Below, one piece after another: positions 11,694-24,331 of a stretch of 64,000 bases of DNA. A program made the position numbers and the translations under genes. Origin of the DNA: Thelonectria olida (Eukaryota > Ascomycota > Sordariomycetes > Hypocreales > Nectriaceae); the NCBI GenBank assembly GCA_020736575.1, contig JAGPYM010000004.1:1178001-1242000 (forward strand), given 5' to 3'. The notes beneath the pieces were generated by a model. That model saw only the letters and a program-made list of their open reading frames with translations, had not been told where the DNA came from and searched no databases. The first letter of the stretch is position 1, and each line of letters starts with the position of its first letter.

Positions 11694-12569
11694 ATGCCCG
11701 CCAAAGAACAAGTCGTCACCGACAGCACCCCAATGCCCAAAGGCTACGGCTTCCTCAAGAAGGGTACTCTCTACCTCACTGCAAATGTCCGCCGCAAGAC
11801 GCACGCTGCCAACAAGACACTCTTCGTCGTCAAGGACAAGAGCGGCGTCCTTGGTCTGCGGGCTCCTAAGTGGATCCTGCACCAAGTCTTCGACGAGGAG
11901 AAAGCCACCCGGGAGAAGCGCAAAGAGAAGGTTCAGAGGCGCGACAAAGCGGGCGAAAAGGAGTTTGAAACTTCTATACGAGCCCTGTTTCCTAAAATCC
12001 CGGCGGATGATGTCCAGGCCGTCATTTCACGGGCGCTTAAGAAACGCACCGGGCGAGTTGGACGCACCACGCTCCTGACCGTCGAGGAGAGAGCGAAACT
12101 GGCCGTGTTGGCGCACATCCGCCACCGCCATACCGAGTACGACACTCTCATCCGAGACATGGGCAGGAACAACGCAAGAAAAACCATCGAACCAAAAATG
12201 AAGGAGGTGTTGGCCGAATGGGGAGCTTCGAAGAAATGTCGAAAACCCAGAGCCAAGAAACCCAAGAAACTCAGAGCTTTGCCTACAAGGAACGTCAAAC
12301 AAGAAAGGGGGCCCAGAAAGCCAACACGGTCATCTGCGCGTCTCAACAATACCAGGGATGTCAGCCTCGAGATTCTAGAAGATTTTCCAGACGACAAAGA
12401 CGACTCGAGGCGTCGTCCAGATGGTACCGTGGCACAGGGAGAAGATGATTCAGACGAAGAGTACGACTATAGTTTGGGAGACTTTATCAATGATGACTCC
12501 GACGAGAATATTCTTACATGTAGCGAGGATGAGGAGGACGAGTTGGAGGATGACTGGGATAGCGAGTAA
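11694..12569 (+). CDS. DUF2293 domain protein
   Basis: Single-exon gene of 291 aa. Residues about 90-176 match fungal DUF2293 proteins: an FETSIRALFP helix, the ALKKRTGRVGRT basic stretch, then the diagnostic HIRHRHTEYDTLIRD region and a conserved ARKTIEPKMKEVL helix. The N-terminal part (GYGFLKKGTLYLT, ANKTLFVV) is also typical. Downstream is a Lys/Arg-rich segment, about 180-225, suggesting nuclear or nucleic-acid association, and a strongly acidic tail ending DDWDSE. The molecular function of the family is unknown to me; a nuclear role is inference from charge pattern only. The gene is divergent from ARP9. Confidence 0.9.
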   Translation: MPAKEQVVTDSTPMPKGYGFLKKGTLYLTANVRRKTHAANKTLFVVKDKSGVLGLRAPKWILHQVFDEEKATREKRKEKVQRRDKAGEKEFETSIRALFPKIPADDVQAVISRALKKRTGRVGRTTLLTVEERAKLAVLAHIRHRHTEYDTLIRDMGRNNARKTIEPKMKEVLAEWGASKKCRKPRAKKPKKLRALPTRNVKQERGPRKPTRSSARLNNTRDVSLEILEDFPDDKDDSRRRPDGTVAQGEDDSDEEYDYSLGDFINDDSDENILTCSEDEEDELEDDWDSE

Positions 12570-13515
12570 CCTCAGCCGCAAGCAACACCAATCGAGGCAT
12601 ACCTACAGAAAACACATCACCCGGTCGACCCATTGACGCATTTCACAACCTTGCTTTTATTAACGAAGCAGTCATCATGCAGCCCATGTAGACCAGAGAC
12701 CAAAAGAAAGGGGGTTGGGAATGGAGTCGAGCTGCATGTCTTTGTTTTGGCAATCAAACACCCGCAGGACATCTGCAGGACATGGTCATGCATACACGGG
12801 AGCGCGGCAATAACAAGCCACCCACCGTTGCTTCGAGCTTCTAGCTTCCAGAAGCACGTCGACAGATCTACAAGAAAAGTATAATACTTAGTCGAGCACA
12901 ACCGCGTGGCAGTTCATCACATTCCTCACCCGGGGGGAGGCTTCAACCTTATCACCATTCTAGGAAAAAAACAAACTTCACCCAAGTCTACGTCTTAAGG
13001 AACCTTAGTTTGACGTCCTCATGTCAAAGCCATGTATTAATAAAACATTACTTCTGCGTCAAGTCCACGTTATATTCAACGGCATCAAGGAAGAAAACGC
13101 CGGCGGAAGTCCGTTTTCCGCGCACCCGTAGAAGTAGCAAGTAAACTCCTTGTACATATCGGCCGCGGCCTGCCTAATCCTCCCATGAGGCATGTGGCTT
13201 TGTAACCCGTCTCGTCACACCGCAGTGTATCAATATCTCTTTCCCACCCATCGTATCAAATAATGCCGAGCTGCATCAGCTCTTGTGCTGCCCGAGTATG
13301 TCGATGCCCAATAATGCTTCCGCCCAAACGCCGTTGGGGACAAGTGTCCGCCGAAATAAAGCCGACGCCGTCCGCCATAGTATTGACTTGAATGTGAAAA
13401 TCACCTCTCAAGATCCACGGGGTCATCAAAGATGAACGTCTCCATGTATCAAGCTATCTCTTGCGCCATGTCTTATCTGCCGTGTAAAAATCGTCATTTC
13501 GTTTTGTCGAGTTGC
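12570..13515. other. Convergent 3' intergenic region, DUF2293 / SYLF genes
   Basis: Shared downstream space of two convergent genes, probably mostly 3' UTRs. TTTTATTAACG near 12655 and AATAAAAC near 13036 are AT-rich candidates for poly(A) or terminator elements on one or the other strand. No ORF here looks coding. Confidence 0.5.
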
Positions 13516-16500
13516 CTATGCAACTGTGATTGTGTTGGGTGTCGATTCCTTCGATCCCATCTTCTCTAGTTCTTCATACTTTTCGTTCAACTCAATTCGT
13601 TCAGTCTCCTTGGCGGGCTTCCGAGGAGTCTCGTCTTCGACTGTATCGTCAATGATAGAGAAAGGGCGATCCGATGTAGGTGTAGTCAATGAGGATCCAT
13701 CCATGCTCGAGCGGTTCTCAGTGGCACCAGTGTAGATGGATGATGTGCGCTTCTTCGAGAGCGAGTCTGAGCTATCCGAGTGCGCAAGTTGGGGGTCGAG
13801 GCTTTTAGAATCCGTCTTCTTGGGAGTAGTAACAGCCTCAACTTCCTTGTCGTCTGCCTTTGCCTCTTCGGTCGAGGAGGAGTTGTTGGACTTGGTCTCA
13901 ACTGTCACCGACTCAGTCTCCGACACTGACTCGACCGATTCGCGCTTCTTCGCGGGCGTGACGGGTACAACCTTCAGTTCGACTGGCTTAAGATGCGGTG
14001 AAGACCCAGCCTTGAGTTTCTGTTCCTCATCCGTGCTCACGTCGGACTCGGCAAACTCTTGTCGAAGGGGGCTCTTGAGGTGGCTAACGTCACCAATCTC
14101 CGTCTTACTCGATCGGGATGTCCTGGCGGGGCTCCTCATGGGCAGCGGGGGAGGTACCCTCTTGGGGATTGTCACCATGTTGCCCTTGGCGTGGATCACC
14201 CTTGAGGCAACAGTTCGTGCTGGTTGTACAGCCGCGACTTCGAATACCACAGGCTCTTCCTCCTCTTCATCATCATCGTCATCATCCTCAGAGTCGTCCA
14301 ATTCGTCCTCATCATCGGCTTCACGGCCATCCTTGCTGTCGATCTCGTCATCGGTGTCGTCCTCCTCAATATCGTAAATACTTGATGCCTTGTCGGCGTC
14401 ATCCTTTGAGTAAGGCTCATCCACCTTGAGGGTATCTTGATTCGCTGTCGTGGTACCTTGGCTAACGGTACCCTTGCTGGTTACATCGACATGGGATGGA
14501 GGAGTACTCAGGTGCTTCAGGGGTGTCAGATCGACCTTTGTGTAATCTACTTCTTCCTCCTCCTCTGTCACCTCGGGGATTTGTGTTGGAGAGGTTCGGC
14601 CGTAGCTGTTCTCACTTCGGCTGGGGCTGGGAGTTGTCTCGGGAGTGGTCCCGACGTCGGTTTGTGTTCCTGCATCCGTCATTTGGCTCTTAACCGTGCG
14701 TGAAGACATGAAGCTTGCGCGGTTGCTTTTGGGAAAGTTTTCCATGCTTTGCCTGCTAAACTTGGAGAAAGCTGGGCTAGTCGGGACTGGGTTGAAATCA
14801 AACTGACTGCTGGTTGGTCGCAGCCGAGTTCCGGCTTCTCTGATTTCTAGACCGGCCATTTCCAATGCCAAGACACCGAAAGGATCAGGATCATCTTGGT
14901 TAGGAATACCAAAGGCAGGACGAGGCGAAGCAGGCGTCGATGACTTGGGAGTCGCAATCATGGCATCTCCAGGCGCAGGCTCAAAGGCAATTCTGTTGAT
15001 CACGGCGGCGTCGTAGTCTGATCGCCCCTCGGCCATCTTAATGACCTCGAACAGGGGAGTGGTCTCGTCGACGTTTCGTGATACGTTGCCGGCAAGGATG
15101 TCCATTTGCGAAACAGAAGACGAGTAGAAGCGCTCGTTCTCGTTTCCTCGCTCGGCCAAAATGCAGCCATTCAGATTGACAAGTTGACTTTGGCCGCGCG
15201 CCTTCATATATGTGAGAACGGTGTTGCCCAAGTCTTTCCACCGAATATGCGACTCATCCGAGTCCAGAGACACAAGAGGACCGCCGGTAAGACCGACATC
15301 CTCGCCAAGGGTTACCCGGGGTCTCGTAATCGATTCGAGCGCAGCGAGGTTGTTAACAATGAGGACGCAGTCGTAAATATCGACGCCCATTATAAAGCTA
15401 AGTGTGGGCGTGTGAAGCATGATGCCAGAGGGTGGTGACCAGGTGCCGTCAGATTTTCGAGCAATCAGAATGCCTGAGCCACCTGAGCCTGTCATCCACA
15501 GGCCGCTGCGCATACATGTGAAAATGGCAATTCCGGCGGCATTTTGAATGATGCGCCGGGGGATCTTCTTCGAAATTTGAACGGGTGATTGAGAATCGGC
15601 AGATTGAGGTCGGTCGTCTTCATCCTGTGGTGCCAGGTATCCGTCGGCTAGGGACAGGTTAGCGGAAACGAATGCAGTCAGCCGACAAACACTTACTGGA
15701 AAAGGACTTCAAGATGCGGGCAGCCTTTTCGCATTCGAGATCGAGCGTGGCGGGCCAAAAGGCCTCTCGCTGCATTCGACTGCTTCCGAGACTGATTCGG
15801 GAATTGGCGTTTGCGGCGGCAGTGTTAATCTTGGCCAAGGCACTGGGTGATGCTAAAGCAGCGTTGCCGGTGCTGGTACGGTTCGACCAGCCGAAGAAGG
15901 CAGGTCGAGGGCCCGTCGACGAAGTCGAGGCCCTCTTATCCCACGAGGGGAGGAAAGATGAAACGCGCTGCATGGCGGGCCGTCTTGCCTCTCCGTCGCC
16001 TCTGTCTTCGCCGGGCGGGGGCACGACAGAGAGGACGGGGAGAGACGGGGTCTGCCGCTGTGCGGATGAAGACGAAGTAGAAGCAGAAGTGCGTTTGTTG
16101 TTGGGTTTGGCGCTCTGCCTGTGGAAACCTGTTCTAACGGAGGACTTGGAAGGAGAAGACGGAGTCGACGGAGTGGTGTGAGTGCTGCTGGTGGTCGAAG
16201 TTGCCTCTGTGGAAGTCGGACTCGAAGTTGAAGAGTTTGGTGCGGAGAAATTAGAGAGGGATGATGAAGGGGTTGTGGAGGCAATGGAAGCAGCGACGGT
16301 GCTGTGTTCGGAGTGAGACGGCAACGGGATGACGGGCTTCAAGGCGGAACTAGCCTCGATGGTGTGCGCCGAATGCGCTGCCGGCGACCGAAATGGTTGA
16401 AAATGGCGGTCGTTGTCGCGGCGATGTTGAGGGCGATTGGTGGTGGGTGCTGCGTATGCGATGGCGCTCTGACTGGCTGTCGCAATGGCATGAAATGGCG

Positions 16501-17804
16501 AGGTTGCAGATGACGTCGAGAGCGAGGGCGAGGGCGCAGGTGAAGAAGAGGGCGAGTTTGCGAGAGAAGTGGCAGGTGGACAAGGTTGGTGGTGTTGAGA
16601 TGGAGTCAGATGCTAGCAAGTAGTAGCAACAGCAACGGTTAGAAACTTGTCAGCGACGACGGGGTGACGGGGTGACGTGGGCCACAGATGAAGAGACTCC
16701 ATGGACGGACCAGGAGCCTTGAAGATCATGGGAACCCGGGTAGAAGCAGGAGCGAGTGGAGGGAAGGGAAGTAATTAAGTGGAGAGAGAGTGAGGGTGAT
16801 CAGAGACAGAGAGAGATGATGAGAGATGGAGATATGGAGGGGGAACCCTGGGAGGCCAGGGATGGGATGGGATGAGTTGGGGCGGAAGAAAGCACTGTAG
16901 AGCAAGTAAATCGGTGCAGCCCAGCCACTGGAAGAGGACAGAAGGAGAATTGATGAGCAGTGGGCTTGTTGCAGATGCCACGGTAAGAATCAACCCAAAA
17001 ACAAACCCCAGGCGGGCCATCTGAGAAAAAGAGAAAAGAAGGAAAAGAAAAGAAAAGGCAAGGGACATGCATGGGCTAGAGGCGTTGGGCTGGGCTGAGT
17101 GAGGAGAGGACAAGGCGTGTGTGTGTGTGGTTCACCATCAGGTACGGACAGTGAGTGTAATTGGGAGTGTGCAAAAGAGGGAAGAGGGGGGAGGGGGGTA
17201 CGAATACAGGTGGGTGGTAACTTTCATCCCACAACGGCACATACCCGTTGTTGGCGTCGTGCCCCCCCGTTCGCTCGTCAGCTGGACTAAGAAGGGGCCC
17301 ATTCCTCGATCACTACGGGTATGGGACGACTCGGGAAAAGGTGTAAAAAATGGGCCAAAAAGGGAACGACGGGAGTGTGTGAATTGATTGATTCGATGGA
17401 GGAATGGACGGATGACGGGAAGGTGGATGAGTGGGGAAAAGCCCATGTGGTTGGAGTTACAAGTAGATGAAAGGGAGCAAAGTAGAATCTGAAAAGGAAA
17501 TAGAGTCACCAAAAAAAAAACATACCAATGACAAAGACAGATCCTTCAACGACGGACTCGAAATCGCCGGCGTGGCTGGGCTGCTGCTGCTCTTGAAGTT
17601 GAGGCCGGTGATGCTGAACCTCGCCTTGCTGGTGCGCTTGCTGTTCCGTTTGGTGCTTGGGCCGCCGTAGCTGTTGCGTTTAATGTGCGAGGTTTTGCTG
17701 GAGCTGGAGTCTCCGTTGACCAAGGTAGCCATGGCTCGGAAAGGGTTGTTGGAGGAGCTGATGCCGACGCTGGACCTCTTGGTCATGACTGGGGGCGGTT
17801 CCAT
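13516..17804 (-). CDS. SYLF (Ysc84-type) lipid/actin-binding domain protein
   Basis: Large protein with a SYLF domain, which in yeast Ysc84 and animal SH3YL1 binds phosphoinositides and actin at endocytic sites. Proposed exons are 17526-17804, 15697-16612 and 13516-15647, giving 1108 aa. A Ser/Thr/Pro-rich N-terminus precedes the SYLF domain at about residues 380-600, which includes LECEKAARILKSFS joined to TDGYLAP, IPRRIIQNAAGIAIFT, SGLWMTGSGGSGILIARK and MGVDIYDCVLIVNN. The tail is disordered with a long Asp/Glu run and a PPPLPMRSPARTS SH3-ligand-like segment; no SH3 domain is present, unlike yeast Ysc84. Intron 2 (15648-15696) is secure. Intron 1 (16613-17525, 913 nt) is less so: donor GTATGT, branch TCTAAC, acceptor GCTAG and phase all agree, but translation could instead start at the ATG at 15973 (MQRVSSFLPSW). 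Confidence 0.85.
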
Positions 17805-20800
17805 GATGACGGATCTCGCCCTGTCTCTGTCTCTGGAGTCTGGTCTGGCCTGAGAGAGAGCGACTGATGAGTGAGACGGCTTGTTCGGCGTGGGCCCGAG
17901 AAGCTAGCGCCGGTTGCAGCGGGCGTTAGCGCTCTCTCTGCTGAAGTCGGATGCCTGTACCTCTATACGAAGTAGGCAAGTGAGATCTGTTGCGCCACTC
18001 GACTTGAGGTGACTTTTCGTTAGCCCCGGCCTGGCACGTTCTTTCAGGTACAGTGTTGTTTGCTTCCATTCCGCAAAGACGCCAAGGTCGCGGTGGTGGG
18101 TGGCAGTTGAGTGTGTGTGACTGTGGGTGCTGAGCTGCCTCGTGCGAGCTCTTTGCGGAAAGGTGCCAATAGCGTCGTCCATTTCTCAGGCACCATGCCA
18201 CGCTAACTAGCATCTGGTTGGAGGGGGAATGCCATGTGCGATGCAACAAAGGGAAGATCAAGGAAGAAGCACTTGCAGCGCAGAAGGATTGCATGTCCCG
18301 CCGGTCCAATTGATCGATCCAATGGCGAGATGGGATGAAAGCAACAAGAAGAAAACCACTCGTGTCGTACCTGGCCCCTCCAAATCCTCAGATCGATCTC
18401 GTCGTCTCTCGTTTCTTTTTCCGGCGTATCTCCAGTCTGGCCTCAAAACCCAGACAAGCAAGAATGCGAAGCGAGCGTCGTCGGCCAATTCGTCAAGCCG
18501 AAGCCATCGACGACTGCTTGCGGCCAAGAAAAGCTAGGTGGAAAAGGAAAAGAAGAGAAGAGAAAGAAAAAAGAAAAAAAGACAAAGACTCAACACAGCG
18601 CAACCAGTCGGAAAACGAGATGACGCACGCATGCATATATGCAGAGCGAGGGACAGATCCGAGCACTGAATTCGTAATTGCTTCATGTCCCCCCATTCCC
18701 CTTGGTCTGTTTCTAGGACTACCACGTATGTTCGTCTTTCCTCCTGGTTCGAGTCGGCCTCCCCTTCAAGAGTGTTTCTTTACCCAAGGCAGAGGGGTAG
18801 CTATTCATCGGTCAGTCATGACCGTGATGGCGCCTTTGTGAGTGAAGGTTTGACCAACGAGTCAAGGGTCGAGTGCATGTTCGCTGTGCCGTTGCCTCCA
18901 TTTGGCTTGGCAAATCAGAATGTCTCGCTATAATATTCCCTCGCAATTGGGCTGTTTCTTTTCTCTACCTTGGTACACTAAGACGGTGCCTGAATCATTC
19001 GCAGGCAGGCAGGCAACATGGGCCGTCGTCAAAGATGCGTCACAGCTCGCAAAGTTTCTCTAGCCCTTCTTTTTCACGTGTCGATCATTCTTCCGGAAGC
19101 GTGGCTACGAGTCAAGATGCGCCGCCGCAACGCTGCGTGCTAAAGAAAGGTAAGCTCCTCGATTCAACAGAGAGCAAGCCACCTAGGTACCTACGGATAT
19201 AGGTTATACGGTTAGCTACCTACCTCCTTCAGCGTCACCCTCCCTCTCGCCTCCCGGACCTCCTCTATGGCCCTCTAGGGCGCCGTTGTTGCTGCCCCGC
19301 CCTCTCTCCCTTGTCAACTTGTGCGCCAGTTCATGTCACCATCCGTCACCGCGAGGCCAGAGCCCAAAGATTTTTACATGGATGATTTCCACTTCTTTGT
19401 CAGATTGGGTGTGGAGATCATTCTGCCCTGTTCTTGACATTCATTCCGAACCGAGATCCCTTTAGCTATCGTCAAGCCGGGGCCGACAGCCAGTCGAGGA
19501 CATCAAAGAAACACGCCAAAACGCCATCGCGGCGCCTCCCTTTCGCCTTTTTCCATCAGCGCATTCCAGTCGGGGAAGCCCACCTCACCCAACGCCCCCT
19601 TGTTTCTTTCAAGGTTCGCAAAGGCCAACATGGCGTAAGGGGAAACGCTCCCAAGGGAAGGGATGGAACCGTGGCCCTGAAGCCTCAGGAACTCTTAGCG
19701 AAAAGTCAATGGCAACAAAGAGAAGCTGAAAATAGCATCTCGGGCGACGCGTTTCGCTTCTCTCGGGTTCCGCAGATGAACTAACCACGCGTGAGGCACT
19801 GCCCGCCACCCATGGATCGTTGACAGCCCGGGCGTCATGTCATGGTGGATTCCTGGTCGTCTACCGAGTATTAAAAGTTGCTACCCAGTAATTGTTATTG
19901 TTGTCCTCGTCCTCGTCGTCGCTATGAACACGCCGACGCATAGGGCCAGCGATGCCCCGCGCCAGATAATTCAGATCTGCCCCGGCAAGGAGACCTGTAG
20001 CGCCGACCAGGGTTCCCTAGTAGTTTTTTCTTATTTGTTGTTGTTGCTGTTGGTGTCTCTGTCTCCCTGTTTCTTTTATCATCTTGGAACGAGACGAGAT
20101 GAATTATACGACACCCCATACTACGCAGTATCTACTTCGGCCGTCTCGAAAATGACGGAATCCTTCCAATTCAACTCGGTATGCACTCATACATTAATCA
20201 CTGCAGTAGTTCTATCCACTCTGCCTGCATGCTGCTGGTTTTATTAGTTGCATGCAGCATCGTGTCTTTGTCCCCGTCCTCTCAATAAATCACATCACAC
20301 CGACACAGCCCCCTTTCTTATTGCATGTTATTAATAAGCCATCTCATCCTTTCCCGCAGGCTGCTTTCCATTGCTACTCTAATAAATAACTATGTACAAA
20401 GACGCATCAGTTGCAACCCTCTCCCTTCCCCTGCAGTCGAGTCCATTCCCAACTCCCGTGTGGAATGCCCCCTTTTGTCGAGGAACATCAGGGATCAAGC
20501 TGGTTCCCAGCTACAGCGAGACATGAAAAAAGACGAGGCATTTCAAAGTCTCAGATGATGGTTCCTTTCTGCACTGCAGCGGCGGCTCTATTAAACTACT
20601 GCTGCATCTCCACTACGACCTCCATGTGCCTCTTGTCTTGTCGCAGCTACTGCACGCATTCTATTGCACAGACGTGTCTAATAACCAAAGCCGACGGGAA
20701 CTTTTGGGGGCCCCCTCTAACTAGGAATCGTCCACTGTGCCTTGTCGCGGGGTCTGACCGTTTGTCGCATGGAGACGAGTGCGTTCATGTCGTGTCCGCA

Positions 20801-21405
20801 GAACTGCTGGCTCGAGACATGTCCACACACAGAACCAACTTACATATTGCACTGTTGGTTTCCTGCTTTGTAGTTTATCTACGATCCGTGCTCTTACACA
20901 TGAGACATTCTCAGCAGAGGCCGCGAAAAGCAAAATACTCAAGCTCAAGTCCAAGTCTTGTCCCAACTATGCAACCCCTAGCCCCAACATACTACGTATC
21001 TAGTATGTCTCACCCTTCCCAATGTCTCATTCCTCATCATTCCCGTATCCAACCATTAGTTAATCCCCTTTGATATCCAAGCCACGCCCTGTCGAGAAAT
21101 GCCTCCCGCCCCTCCAAGCCCGCAACGCCGCAAAAGCCACAATGCCGCAATACATACTATGATTCGTATCTCATACACACAAAGCCCCCTTGAAGGCCTC
21201 CCCCGGGTAGAAAGATGCCGACCCGATCAGGACCCGCCCACAGAAGGGAAGCTATCACGGGAGGTACGACACGGCGGGCGATGAGTGGAATGTCCATCTT
21301 CGCCCTGGACCGAGACGGCCCGTCGCCTGTCTCACCTTTGAACCTCGATACACGGACAACTCCAGCAGCAGAGGAATCGTCGACGACGCGGAATTAGCCA
21401 GTCAA
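17805..21405. other. 3.6-kb intergenic region upstream of the SYLF gene
   Basis: No gene is supported. It contains purine-rich low complexity around 18540-18590, acctac/gtaggt repeats near 19187-19225, and many short unrelated frames on both strands. It probably holds the SYLF promoter and leader and, at the right end, the 3' UTR of the 101-aa gene. No terminal repeats, tRNA or AT-rich degenerate transposon was recognised. Confidence 0.5.
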
Positions 21406-21858
21406 CTAAAAGCGCTTCTTGAGGTCTCCGTCGCCAACGCCGAGGTCGATTCCATCTCCAACTGACCCGACGGCTTCCTGAGCGGCTTCTACTCACGGCA
21501 TGTCAGCTGTCATGTCCCCTCATCACAATGTCTCACCTCCTCCCTTTTGCCATCCACTAACCTGTCTTCTCTGCACCCTCGTCGCCCAGCACCTTGACTC
21601 CTTTCTCCGCGAATTGCTTTTGTCCGTCCAAGAGGGCGGCCTCGGCTTTGGCCTTGGCCATGTACTTGCTGTTGTCATGTCTCAGCCTTTGTTGATAACT
21701 TCATCACGTAACACGAGATGCTTTCTGCCATGTCTCGCTTACCCAATCTTCTCGATAATCGGATCGAGGTGGCCCGCATTGTAGGCGTATGTGCCGCCGG
21801 CAGCAGCAGCGACGAGGACGACCAGGCTGATTACGATTGCTACCACGGTAGAGTCCAT
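21406..21858 (-). CDS. Small single-pass membrane protein, three exons, unknown function
   Basis: A 101-aa protein assembled from exons 21743-21858, 21562-21668 and 21406-21488; each is too short to stand out alone. Both introns (74 and 73 nt) have GTAAGC/GTTAGT donors and CAG/TAG acceptors, and the frame closes perfectly. The N-terminus (MDSTVVAIVISLVVLVAAAA) is a membrane anchor or uncleaved signal, followed by a short charged helix (KYMAKAKAEAALLDGQKQF) and a Gly/Asp-rich tail ending DLKKRF. The layout suggests an ER or mitochondrial outer-membrane protein facing the cytosol, but this is inference; I do not recognise a named family. Confidence 0.78.
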
Positions 21859-24054
21859 TGTGACGGAGTAGATGTGGTTTGTTGATAGCGTCTCTTTTTA
21901 GACTTGCGTAGGTTTCTTTGTAGGTGAATAGAACCTACCTTAGCTAAATAAACAAAAACTAAAATAAAATAAAATCCACCTTCTAATTCACAAAGCTCGT
22001 CATATCCTTTATATCCAGTTGTGCATATGGGATGACGTCCTGTTGCAACGTAAGATGGATGCTGCAACGGTTCGTGGAAACCGGTTTTATCAAGGCACCG
22101 CCTTGGCCTCGTCAACATCCATGGATGATAACATGCAACCAGGATTTGCCGAACTCGCCAACACCGCCATTTTACACAAGCAGTTGTTGCGCAAGCAACA
22201 TGGCACGTTTGCCACGTCTTTCTACCCTTGCGTCTTGGACGTCTATTTGATTCCAGACCCTGAGTGTTTTATATGACCCTACAACGTGTCGCCGTTGTGG
22301 TCAAATCCCAACCATCCACGTAAATCACGCCTGGAATTATCAGACACCAAAAGGCACCATAGCATAGCTCCGTGGCATGGCGATTTCTCGTTCTTGTGAA
22401 TGTCTTTATCTTCTCACTTCGTCATTCTCGGGACAATTCTCGCGCACTCGTTGCGTCCAGAGCACAACTCCTCGCGATATTGATGCTCTCAGTCCCGGAC
22501 CCTGTTCGCAGAACTTCAGGCACAATTCAGATCCAAGCGTCTAATCAGACCGCTTATTTGAGCTCTTCCCGCGATTTCAGCTGTCGTTTCATCTTTTCAC
22601 ATGTCATTTCCAGGGTCCTGGCCAAGACCCTGACCAGAAAGCTCATGATCCTCATGAGATACATGCAGCGAAGTCTCAACTAAGGAGAAATAAAGTTCCT
22701 TTGGTAAATAGAACATCTCAATACGTCCATGAATCATCTGTTAGGAACCGGGACTTCTTCTGGATACTACCAGCGAAGGTGTGCCTACAGTTTTACCGAC
22801 AGGGTACCAGACCTTGGTGAAGCCATGGCCGGCTTCGGACGCTCCATTTTAGCTATTGCAGTCCTGCGAGGTTTTTTTCTGTTGAGGGCTTACCGCAAAT
22901 TAACAATTGTATCAAAGTCAGAACGTCAATCTATCCGTTCCCGTGACTCGCGGACTGGTGTCGATCTAAGATGTCGGGCCCAACGCACACACTTTACCAA
23001 AAGGCTGGTCTCATATCTCTCCTCTTGTTATAGTTAGGCCTGGGAGCTTATAATGCTATAGAACTCAAGCAATATTCCCGTAGCGTATGCGCCGAATCCC
23101 AGGTCAGCTCCTCACAATCGACACGTTAAGGTCCCTCGGCTTCTCTTGACGGCTTACCACCCATTACAGGACATCAACCATAGACATATGATCAACCGCC
23201 GCTAGTTAGGGGTGATCTATTGTAGAGAAAGGGGTTGGAGTCTTTCTCTCTTCAGGATGTGAGCGCTGAGCCTCCTCGGAAGAGTTTTCCGCTTCCAAGA
23301 TGCAGAAACTATGCACCACTAAACCCACGACGACTCACCTATTACAGGTCGGCTTCCATTGGAAGCTTGTAGTAACAAGACCTCCATGTCTCGTTCCTGA
23401 GACGGGTTTGGGCTTTTGGGGCGACATAGAGTCAGTTCTCATGTTCAACACAACACATGTGAGCACTCCCGGTCTCAACTGCTTGGACTATTCCGATGCG
23501 CATCCCGCGTTAGGCCAAACAGAAGTATCTAGTCACCGTCCCACCAATGCCTACTCTCACTATCCCGTTCGATGCCCCGAAAACAACGGAACGACAGGCA
23601 GTGTTTAGTCTCTTGGAACTGGGCAGTGCAGCGCATACCTAGGGCAAACCAGCAGCTCTACTAACATTGATAGTAGCCCTCTATTACAGTCCGTCATCAA
23701 AAATCGGTACAGAGGGCCTATCTAACTAGGGACTTGTCAAGATCGATGAATGAGTGGGTTCCTCTCAAGAACATATCTAGGTATCAAAGCCCTGCCCAAC
23801 TAGGCCAATAAGATGTTGGTATGGTCAGGACACACACCCCCGTGCGTCTAGAACAGCGCTTCAACTTCAAATTTTGTCCAAAGCCCATGAAAACGATCCC
23901 GCTCGATATCCCTCCCACGCCCTTCAATCCACCCTTTCACGTGAGCTCCGTCCCTCGTTCTACACTCCTGCTTCGGTTTCGATCGTCTAACATGTCCTAG
24001 CAACGGCAAAGCATTAATAAGGCCCTCATTCTTCTCAATTCAGACTCATCAACC
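21859..24054. other. 2.2-kb divergent intergenic region
   Basis: Lies between the two small membrane-protein genes. The first 130 bases hold an AT-rich leader-like stretch (aaaactaaaataaaataaaat near 21956). From about 22700 to 23850 the sequence is unpatterned, with no frame of coding quality. It carries presumed promoters for both flanking genes. Confidence 0.5.
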
Positions 24055-24331
24055 ATGTTCAAGTAAGCTGTCAACCTCTTTGATACAGCATCGTCCATCT
24101 CCATTGTGCCGTCTACTCACGTCGTCTCACCTCAGAGCTTTCAAAAACCTCTCTCCCAAGACCCGAGCCGGCGTCGGTCTCGCCGTCATCGCTTGGGGAA
24201 CGGCAGGGCTGTATTTGTCGGATCGCGCCGAGCAGAAGTTTGGCTACACTCCAACCGAGGAAGACAAGGCAAAGCTAGACGCATACACGCCGAGAATCAT
24301 CACTGTTGACAAGGAAGGCGAGGATCGTTAA
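24055..24331 (+). CDS. Small single-pass membrane protein, 67 aa, probably mitochondrial
   Basis: Exon 1 is only 8 nt (24055-24062: Met, Phe and two bases of Lys); after a 73-nt intron, exon 2 is 24136-24331. The product begins MFKAFKNLSPKTRAGVGLAV, a basic amphipathic start, followed by one hydrophobic segment (GVGLAVIAWGTAGLYL), then SDRAEQKFGYTPTEED and a charged tail. The shape is that of a small inner-membrane subunit or assembly factor of the respiratory chain, but I cannot assign it to a named family; mitochondrial location is inference. An alternative reading without the intron starts at a non-conserved upstream ATG (24080) and is less likely. Confidence 0.78.

Noticed and set aside
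18745..18765. GGTTCGAGTC match to a tRNA B-box
   Set aside because: No A-box or cloverleaf could be built around it.
22700..23900. Possible degenerate transposon between the two small genes
   Set aside because: No terminal repeats, no transposase fragments and no marked AT shift that would indicate RIP.
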